Positions 8,071 to 12,633 of a DNA stretch of 12,633 bases are shown piece after piece. This stretch comes from Lachnospiraceae bacterium UBA3845 (lineage in GTDB: Bacteria; Bacillota; Clostridia; Lachnospirales; Lachnospiraceae). Position 1 is the stretch's first letter, and every line of letters begins with the position of its first letter. The DNA lies in contig DGHP01000078.1 of NCBI GenBank assembly GCA_002392705.1, positions 35,764 to 48,396 of the forward strand. The letters run 5' to 3'. Below the pieces are notes generated by a model. It was not told the origin of the DNA. It saw nothing but the letters and a program-made list of their open reading frames with translations, and did no database searches. Made by a program: the position numbers and the translations under genes.

Positions 8071-10311
8071 ATGGCAAACGAACTGATCCAGACAGAATAT
8101 TCCGAGATTATGCAGAAGTCCTACATTGACTATGCGATGAGCGTAATCGTGGCCAGGGCCCTCCCGGATGTGAGGGACGGACTGAAGCCGGTCCAGAGGC
8201 GCACGCTCTACGACATGTATGAACTCGGGATCCGCTATGACAGGCCCTACCGCAAGAGCGCCCGCATTGTGGGCGATACCATGGGTAAATATCATCCGCA
8301 CGGTGATTCTTCCATCTACGGTGCCCTGGTCGTCATGGCGCAGGACTTCAAGATGGGGCTTCCGCTGGTGGACGGACATGGAAACTTCGGCTCCATCGAG
8401 GGAGACGGCGCGGCGGCCATGCGCTATACGGAGGCGCGCCTTCAGAAGATCACCCAGGAAGCCTTTCTGTCGGACCTGGACAAGGGGGTTGTCGAGTTCG
8501 GTCCGAACTTTGACGAGAATGAGAAAGAGCCGCTGGTTCTCCCGGCACGGATCCCGAACCTTCTGGTGAACGGATCGGAGGGAATCGCGGTCGGTATGGC
8601 CACAAGTATTCCGCCCCATAATCTCGGGGAGGTGGTCGACGCCGTCATCGCGCTGATCCGGGACAATTCCCTGACGGACGACGATCTGATGCAGTATGTG
8701 AAGGGACCGGATTTTCCCACCGGAGGAATCGTGGTGAACCGGGATGAGCTTCCGGAGATTTACCGCACAGGAAGCGGCAGAATCCGGATCCGCGGAAAGG
8801 TGGAGACAGAGAAGATTCCCCGCACGGACCGGCTCAGGCTTGTCGTCACCGAGATTCCCTACACCATGATCGGGGCCGGGATCGGGAAGTTCCTGAATGA
8901 TGTGGCGGCTCTGGCGGACAGCAAGGCGGGCGGCGAGATCAGCGATATCTCAAACCAGTCCTCAAAGGAAGGGATCCGGATCGTGATCGAGCTGCGCAAA
9001 GGGGCGGATCCGGACTATATCCGGAACCTTCTGTACAAGAAGACCAAGCTGGAGGATACCTTCAGCGTGAATATGCTCGCCGTGGCGGGCGGACGCCCCG
9101 AGACCTTTTCACTCAGGGGAATCCTGGAGGCCCATATCGACTTTCAGTTTGAGATCGCCACCAGGAAGTACCAGCATATGCTGGACAGCGAGCTTGAGAA
9201 AAAGGAGATCCAGGAGGGCCTTATCCGCGCGGTCGATGTGATCGATCTGATCATCGAGATCCTCCGCGGCTCCAGAGACCGGAAGATGGCCAAAGACTGC
9301 CTTGTCAGCGGGAATACGGAGGGCATTCATTTCAAGACGGCGAAGTCAGAAAAAGCCGCGGCCAGGCTCCGTTTTACCGACGCCCAGGCGACGGCCATCC
9401 TTGAGATGCGGCTCTACAAACTGATCGGACTTGAGATCGACGCACTCACGGCCGAGTACAATGAGACCATGAAGAATATTGAGACCTACACGGATATCCT
9501 CAATCATTATTCTTCCATGGCCGGAGTGATCGTGCGCCAGCTTCAGGCTTACAAAAAGCAGTACGCCCATCCGCGCCTGACACAGATCGAGAATGCGGAG
9601 GCGATCGTGCTGGAGGAGAAGAAGGCGGAAGCCTATCCGGCTGTCCTTCTGATGGACCGCTTCGGCTATGTGCGGACCATAGAGGAGCCAGTTTATGAGA
9701 AGAACAGGGAAGCAGCCGACGCGGAGAACCGCTTCGTCATTCACTGCATGAGCGACGCAAGGCTGTGCCTGTTCACAGACAGCGGAAAGCAGCATCTTCT
9801 GAAAGTGGAAGATATCCCCCACGGCAAATTCCGGGACAAGGGAACGCCGGCGGACAATCTCTGCAATTACGATTCCTCGAAGGAGAGCATCCTGACCGTT
9901 ATGGACCTGAAGGAGATCGTCAGCTCCTTCCTCATCTTCGTGACCGAGCAGGGCTATATCAAGCAGGTCGCGGGGACAGAGTTCGACGTGAGCAAGCGGA
10001 CCATCGCCTCCACGCATCTGGCGGATGACGACCGCGTCATCAGCGTGCATCCGGCCCATTTCCAGGCAAGCATCGTCCTTCATACCTCCGGCAATTACCT
10101 GCTGAGACTGAGCGAGGAGGATATTCCGGTCCAGAAGAAAGGCGCAAGGGGTGTACACGGGATCAAGCTGGGCTCAGGAGAGAAGGTGGAGACAGTCTTC
10201 TACCTGGAGGACGGAAGCGAGAGCGAGGTCATGATCGGGGAGAAGAAGACGCTGCTTAACCGTCTGCATATCTCGGCCAGAGGTTCCAAGGGCAGCAAGA
10301 TACGGCGCTGA
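8071..10311 (+). CDS. Type IIA DNA topoisomerase, DNA-cleavage subunit A (ParC/GyrA family, no canonical GyrA box)
   Basis: The A subunit makes and reseals the double-strand break and wraps or captures DNA through its C-terminal beta-pinwheel. Numbered from 8071 (746 residues), the breakage-reunion core has DGLKPVQRR (36-44), HPHGDSS (75-81), the catalytic Tyr119 in AMRYTEARL and [17 protein letters not shown] (162-178). Gln42 is ParC-like; GyrA usually has His. About four to five pinwheel blades run from roughly 523 to 746, which is shorter than most Firmicute GyrA (~820-840). Blade 1 (GYVRT, 532-536) is not followed by a QRRGGKG-type GyrA box; a near match, QKKGARG, is in a late blade (688-694). 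The position equivalent to E. coli GyrA Asp87 is Gly84. A decatenating, topoisomerase IV-like role is inferred. It lies 105 nt after subunit B. Confidence 0.93.
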   Translation: MANELIQTEYSEIMQKSYIDYAMSVIVARALPDVRDGLKPVQRRTLYDMYELGIRYDRPYRKSARIVGDTMGKYHPHGDSSIYGALVVMAQDFKMGLPLVDGHGNFGSIEGDGAAAMRYTEARLQKITQEAFLSDLDKGVVEFGPNFDENEKEPLVLPARIPNLLVNGSEGIAVGMATSIPPHNLGEVVDAVIALIRDNSLTDDDLMQYVKGPDFPTGGIVVNRDELPEIYRTGSGRIRIRGKVETEKIPRTDRLRLVVTEIPYTMIGAGIGKFLNDVAALADSKAGGEISDISNQSSKEGIRIVIELRKGADPDYIRNLLYKKTKLEDTFSVNMLAVAGGRPETFSLRGILEAHIDFQFEIATRKYQHMLDSELEKKEIQEGLIRAVDVIDLIIEILRGSRDRKMAKDCLVSGNTEGIHFKTAKSEKAAARLRFTDAQATAILEMRLYKLIGLEIDALTAEYNETMKNIETYTDILNHYSSMAGVIVRQLQAYKKQYAHPRLTQIENAEAIVLEEKKAEAYPAVLLMDRFGYVRTIEEPVYEKNREAADAENRFVIHCMSDARLCLFTDSGKQHLLKVEDIPHGKFRDKGTPADNLCNYDSSKESILTVMDLKEIVSSFLIFVTEQGYIKQVAGTEFDVSKRTIASTHLADDDRVISVHPAHFQASIVLHTSGNYLLRLSEEDIPVQKKGARGVHGIKLGSGEKVETVFYLEDGSESEVMIGEKKTLLNRLHISARGSKGSKIRR

Positions 10312-10335
10312 AAAATACTTTTTTTGGAAAAAGCC

Positions 10336-10364
10336 TTGAATTTCCCACTGTCTGGTGATAGATT
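10336..10364 (+). promoter_or_regulatory. Candidate sigma-A promoter for the rimP-nusA operon
   Basis: TTGAAT (10336-10341), a 17-bp spacer and TAGATT (10359-10364) preceded by TG at 10356-10357 form an extended -10 promoter pattern in the only clearly AT-rich intergenic stretch of the window. A start site near 10371 would give a leader of about 70 nt that contains the hairpin at 10391-10419. TATACA at 10364-10369 is an alternative -10 but has poor -35 spacing. Pattern matching only; not proven. Confidence 0.5.
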
Positions 10365-10390
10365 ATACATGAATTAAATAACTGTCGACG

Positions 10391-10419
10391 AAGAACGGGT
10401 TGTAAAACCCGTTCTTTTT
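10391..10419 (+). terminator. Intrinsic terminator or attenuator in the rimP-nusA leader
   Basis: AAGAACGGGTT (10391-10401) pairs perfectly with AACCCGTTCTT (10406-10416) around a GTAA loop, which in RNA is a GNRA tetraloop. A short T-run (10415-10419) overlaps the end of the stem and is broken by ACGC. The structure ends 24 nt before the rimP ATG and lies downstream of the candidate promoter. It may both end transcription from the topoisomerase block and attenuate the rimP-nusA operon. No alternative antiterminator pairing is apparent. The short U-tract is the kind that tends to need NusA for efficient termination. Confidence 0.8.
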
Positions 10420-10443
10420 ACGCATATACAGGAAGGGAGCCGG

Positions 10444-10908
10444 ATGAGCCGCAGTGAATATGAATCCAGGACGGAAGCGCTTCTGAAGCCGATCCTGTCG
10501 GGCAGGGCGTTTGAGCTGGTCGATGTGGAGTATGTGAAGGAAGGCGGGAACTGGTATCTGAGAGCTTATATCGACAAGCCCGGAGGGATCACGGTAGATG
10601 ACTGCGAGATCGTCTCCAGGGAACTTGAGGCAGAGCTGGACCGCGAGGATTTCATAGCGGATTCCTACATTCTGGAGGTTTCATCTCCGGGGCTGGGAAG
10701 ACCGCTGAAGAAGGATAAGGACTATGCCCGGAATGAAGGGAAAGAGGTGGAGATCCATCTGTTCAGGCCCTTTGAGCATGAAAAACAGTGGCAGGGAATC
10801 CTGACTGCCTGGGACAGCGGCAGCGTCAGGATCCGGACAGAGGAGGGAAGAGAGCTGACATTCAGCAGGAAAGAGCTCGCCCTGATCCGGGAGGCATTCG
10901 ACTTCTGA
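10444..10908 (+). CDS. rimP: Ribosome maturation factor RimP
   Basis: Binds the maturing 30S subunit and helps its late assembly; cytoplasmic. The 154-residue length is typical. The N-terminal alpha/beta domain contains LVDVEYVKEGGNWYLRAYID (25-44) and GGITVDDCE (47-55), and the family signature EVSSPGLGRPLKKDKDY lies at 78-94, followed by the SH3-like C-terminal domain (about 97-154). GGAAGGGAG at 10431-10439 supports the start. It is the first gene of the rimP-nusA-ylxR-ylxQ operon (upstream of infB in Firmicutes), preceded by a candidate promoter and terminator hairpin that could set its level. nusA follows after 73 nt. Confidence 0.96.
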   Translation: MSRSEYESRTEALLKPILSGRAFELVDVEYVKEGGNWYLRAYIDKPGGITVDDCEIVSRELEAELDREDFIADSYILEVSSPGLGRPLKKDKDYARNEGKEVEIHLFRPFEHEKQWQGILTAWDSGSVRIRTEEGRELTFSRKELALIREAFDF

Positions 10909-10916
10909 AGACAGAG

Positions 10917-10964
10917 GAAAAGACAGATTTTTACAGGTCATAGAGAAAAAGACTGGTTTACAGG
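10917..10964 (+). repeat. Imperfect direct repeat in the rimP-nusA gap
   Basis: Two copies of a roughly 20-base unit, GAAAAGACAG...TTTTACAGG at 10917-10937 and GAAAAAGACTGGTTTACAGG at 10945-10964, lie between rimP and nusA. The second copy runs into the G-rich ribosome binding site. The similarity is read by eye, with a few mismatches and a one-base gap. It could be a small duplication or an RNA-binding element; its role is unknown. Confidence 0.4.
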
Positions 10965-10967
10965 GGG
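10962..10967 (+). promoter_or_regulatory. Oddly placed ribosome binding site before nusA
   Basis: AGGGGG is the best Shine-Dalgarno match upstream of nusA. It is 14 nt from the nusA ATG (10982) and only 3 nt from an earlier ATG at 10971. A weaker GGA at 10973-10975 is at more normal spacing for nusA. The earlier ATG opens a five-codon frame (MEKL, stop) that ends on the nusA start. Confidence 0.45.
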
Positions 10968-10970
10968 AAA

Positions 10971-10985
10971 ATGGAAAAATTATGA
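10971..10985 (+). other. Tetrapeptide mini-ORF (M-E-K-L) overlapping the nusA start
   Basis: ATG GAA AAA TTA TGA starts just after the G-rich ribosome binding site, and its stop overlaps the nusA ATG as ATGA. If translated, ribosomes would finish on the nusA start codon and could reinitiate there. It may equally be chance. No protein product is claimed. Confidence 0.3.
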
Positions 10986-12187
10986 ATGATGAATTATTTG
11001 ATGCGCTCGTGATTCTTGAAAAAGAGAAGAATATCAAGAGTGAAGTGCTTCTTGAAGCGATCGCAAAGTCACTGGAGCAGGCCTGCAGGAATAATTTCAA
11101 CCGGCCTGAGCTGGACAATATCGTTGTCGATCTGAATCAGGAGAAGAGAAGCTTCGGGATCTTCCTGGCAAAGGAAGTGGTCGAGACTGTGGAGGACAAA
11201 CTGAAGCAGATCAGTCTTGCAGACGCCAGAATGATCAACAGCAAGTATGAAGTCGGCGATGTTGTGAACGTTGACATCAATTCAAGGGCATTCGGCCGTA
11301 TCGCGGTCCAGAACGCGAAGAACGTCATTCTGCAGCAGATCCGCGAGGCGGAGAGAAAGAGCCTGTTCGCGGATTACTATGATAAAGAGAACAAGGTTGT
11401 CACCGGCGTGGTTCAGCGCTATGTCAACCGGAATGTCGCCATCAATCTCGGCAAGGTGGATGCGATCCTCAGCGAGAGCGAGATGATCAAGGGCGAGACC
11501 TTCTATCCGAACCAGAGGGTCAAGGTCTATGTGCTGCGCGTTGACAACGCGCCCAAGGGACCGAGAATCGTGGTTTCGAGAAAGCATCCCAACCTGGTGC
11601 GCTGCCTCTTCGAGCAGGAAGTTGCGGAAGTTGCCGACGGTACGGTTGAGATCAAGGCGATCGCCAGGGAAGCGGGATCCAGGTCGAAGATGGCAGTCTG
11701 GTCCAATATCCCGAATGTGGACGCGGTCGGCGCCTGTGTCGGGCAGAACGGAAACCGTGTGGCGGCTGTCGTGGATGAGCTGGACGGGGAGAAGATCGAT
11801 ATCGTGAGCTGGGATGAGAATCCGGCTTACTTCATCGAGAACGCCCTGAGTCCCGCGAAGGTGATCACGGTCATCGTTGATCCGGACGAGCGCACCGCCA
11901 GGGTGGTCGTTCCTGATTATCAGCTCTCACTGGCGATCGGCAAGGAAGGACAGAATGCCCGGCTGACCGCCCGGCTGACCGGCTATAAGATCGATATCAA
12001 GTCCGAGACCCAGGCCATTGAATCCGGTGAGCTTCAGGAGTTCCAGGATGAGTATTATGACTATGAGGACGAGTATGACGAGAACGGGGAGCCCTATCCG
12101 GATGAGTATTATGAAGACTATCCGGAGGACGAATATTATGAGGCGGATCCGGCTGAGGATCCGGAGGCGGAACCCGTTCTGGAGTAA
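10982..12187 (+). CDS. nusA: Transcription termination/antitermination factor NusA with an acidic Tyr-rich tail
   Basis: Binds RNA polymerase and nascent RNA; it promotes pausing and intrinsic termination and takes part in antitermination complexes. The N-terminal polymerase-binding domain spans about 1-130 (MNDELFDALVILEKEK start typical), the S1 domain about 138-200, KH1 contains GACVGQNGNRV (250-260) and KH2 contains AIGKEGQNARL (318-328). After Lys340 the remaining 61 residues have no Lys or Arg. They are packed with Asp, Glu and ten Tyr, including EYY/DYP/EYY-type units. B. subtilis NusA (about 371 residues) lacks such a tail, while E. coli NusA has unrelated acidic C-terminal domains. 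The start at 10982 is chosen by family N-terminus. ylxR follows 42 nt later. Possible autoregulation through the operon leader hairpin is discussed separately. Confidence 0.96.
   Translation: MNDELFDALVILEKEKNIKSEVLLEAIAKSLEQACRNNFNRPELDNIVVDLNQEKRSFGIFLAKEVVETVEDKLKQISLADARMINSKYEVGDVVNVDINSRAFGRIAVQNAKNVILQQIREAERKSLFADYYDKENKVVTGVVQRYVNRNVAINLGKVDAILSESEMIKGETFYPNQRVKVYVLRVDNAPKGPRIVVSRKHPNLVRCLFEQEVAEVADGTVEIKAIAREAGSRSKMAVWSNIPNVDAVGACVGQNGNRVAAVVDELDGEKIDIVSWDENPAYFIENALSPAKVITVIVDPDERTARVVVPDYQLSLAIGKEGQNARLTARLTGYKIDIKSETQAIESGELQEFQDEYYDYEDEYDENGEPYPDEYYEDYPEDEYYEADPAEDPEAEPVLE
12046..12114 (+). repeat. In-frame 15-bp direct repeat within the NusA tail
   Basis: GGATGAGTATTATGA occurs at 12046-12060 and again at 12100-12114. 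The copies are 54 bp (18 codons) apart and in the same frame, giving two DEYY units of the acidic tail. It suggests the tail grew by internal duplication or slippage, although low-complexity Asp/Glu/Tyr codons could also produce the match. Confidence 0.7.
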
Positions 12188-12229
12188 AACAGCATTCCTT
12201 TACTGAGGAAAGAGGCAGGAACTACGGAG

Positions 12230-12505
12230 ATGGTACAGAACAGAAAAGTGCCTCTCAGACGATGTGTCGGCTGCGGGGAGATGAAGGAGAAACGTGATCT
12301 GATCCGCGTTCTGAAGGAAGATGAGAACCGGATTTCGCTGGATCCGACCGGCCGGAAAAACGGCCGCGGCGCTTACCTGTGCAGGAAGCAGGAATGCCTG
12401 GAGAAGGCAGTAAAAAACCGGGGATTGGAACGTTCCCTGAAATGCAGGATCGACAGCGCTGTCTACCAGGCCCTTTCAGAGGAGCTGAGAGAAGCGGAAA
12501 GCTGA
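12230..12505 (+). CDS. ylxR: YlxR family RNA-binding protein (RNase P modulator RnpM)
   Basis: Small basic protein of the YlxR/DUF448 family. The B. subtilis member (RnpM) has been reported to bind RNase P RNA and modulate its activity. The signature KVPLRRCVGCGEMKEKRDL is at 6-24 and NGRGAYLCRKQECLEKA at 44-60. The paired cysteines (Cys12, Cys15, Cys51, Cys56) are visible. At 91 residues the length is typical. CAGGAA (12216-12221) about 8 nt upstream, plus the GGAG directly before the ATG, support the start. It sits in its usual place between nusA and ylxQ. Confidence 0.94.
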   Translation: MVQNRKVPLRRCVGCGEMKEKRDLIRVLKEDENRISLDPTGRKNGRGAYLCRKQECLEKAVKNRGLERSLKCRIDSAVYQALSEELREAES

Positions 12506-12520
12506 AAGGAGTGAGCAGGG

Positions 12521-12633
12521 ATGGAACAGGAGCGTAAAATACTGAATCTGATCTCCCTCGCGAAGAAGGCCGGCAAAGTGGCTTCCGGGGAGTTTTCCAC
12601 CGAGAAGGCGGTAAAGTCCGGAAAGGCAAAGCT
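12521..12633 (+). CDS. ylxQ: YlxQ, L7Ae-family RNA-binding protein (3' truncated by the window)
   Basis: The first 37 codons are present. ILNLISLAKKAGKVASGEF (7-25) and AVKSGKAK (30-37) match the N-terminus of the YlxQ/L7Ae-L30e family, which binds kink-turn-like RNA. AAAGGAG at 12505-12511, overlapping the ylxR stop and 9 nt before the ATG, fixes the start. The order nusA-ylxR-ylxQ predicts infB next, outside the window. Confidence 0.88.
   Translation, partial: MEQERKILNLISLAKKAGKVASGEFSTEKAVKSGKAK

Noticed and set aside
7489..8619. Long antisense open frame spanning the B/A subunit junction
   Set aside because: It crosses two conserved genes on the other strand, and its product has no recognisable motif; shadow of codon bias.
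10318..10333. CTTTTT/AAAAAG stem right after the A-subunit stop as a terminator
   Set aside because: Six A-T-rich pairs with no following T-run; too weak. The hairpin at 10391-10419 is the better terminator.

Overview
This is a GC-rich stretch in which every recognisable gene lies on the + strand. It reads as chromosomal DNA of a Firmicute of the Clostridia, most likely a Lachnospiraceae-type gut anaerobe. Four things point there: the rimP-nusA-ylxR-ylxQ order (the Firmicute front half of the infB operon), strong AGGAGG-type ribosome binding sites, an oxygen-sensitive QueH-type queuosine enzyme, and a chromosomal Firmicute-type TopB. The family assignment is an inference from gene content; no 16S or marker tree could be run.

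Layout. (1) 1-117: possible tail of an unidentified upstream gene that overlaps the dut start by ATGA. (2) 114-3801: a closely spaced metabolic run, dut (dUTP hydrolysis), queH (last step of queuosine synthesis), argH (last step of arginine synthesis) and asd (branch point for Lys/Thr/Met and diaminopimelate). A strong hairpin without a U-tract (3834-3868) follows asd. (3) 3898-10311: a DNA-topology block made of topoisomerase III (topB) and both subunits of a type IIA topoisomerase. The ATPase subunit looks GyrB-like. The cleavage subunit lacks the GyrA box in blade 1, has the ParC-like Gln in LKPVQRR and carries Gly at the quinolone-contact acidic position. A topoisomerase IV-like decatenase role is therefore favoured over supercoiling. 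(4) 10312-10443: an AT-rich intergenic region with a candidate extended -10 promoter followed by an 11-bp GNRA-capped hairpin with a short U-tract, only 24 nt before rimP. (5) 10444-12633: rimP, nusA, ylxR/rnpM and the start of ylxQ (cut by the window end), a transcription/translation/ribosome maturation operon.

How the parts work together. The first block is mixed housekeeping metabolism. The second pairs two enzymes that can both unlink DNA (topo III and a topo IV-like enzyme). The third couples ribosome assembly (RimP), transcription elongation and termination (NusA) and RNA-binding accessory proteins. The terminator-like hairpin in the rimP-nusA leader would let NusA control its own operon.

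No mobile element, CRISPR array, tRNA or rRNA was seen. No wholly unknown system is visible. The points most worth a second look are the nusA-operon leader attenuator, the unusual DNA-cleavage subunit and the gene block around it, the NusA Tyr/acidic tail and the tetrapeptide ORF overlapping the nusA start.
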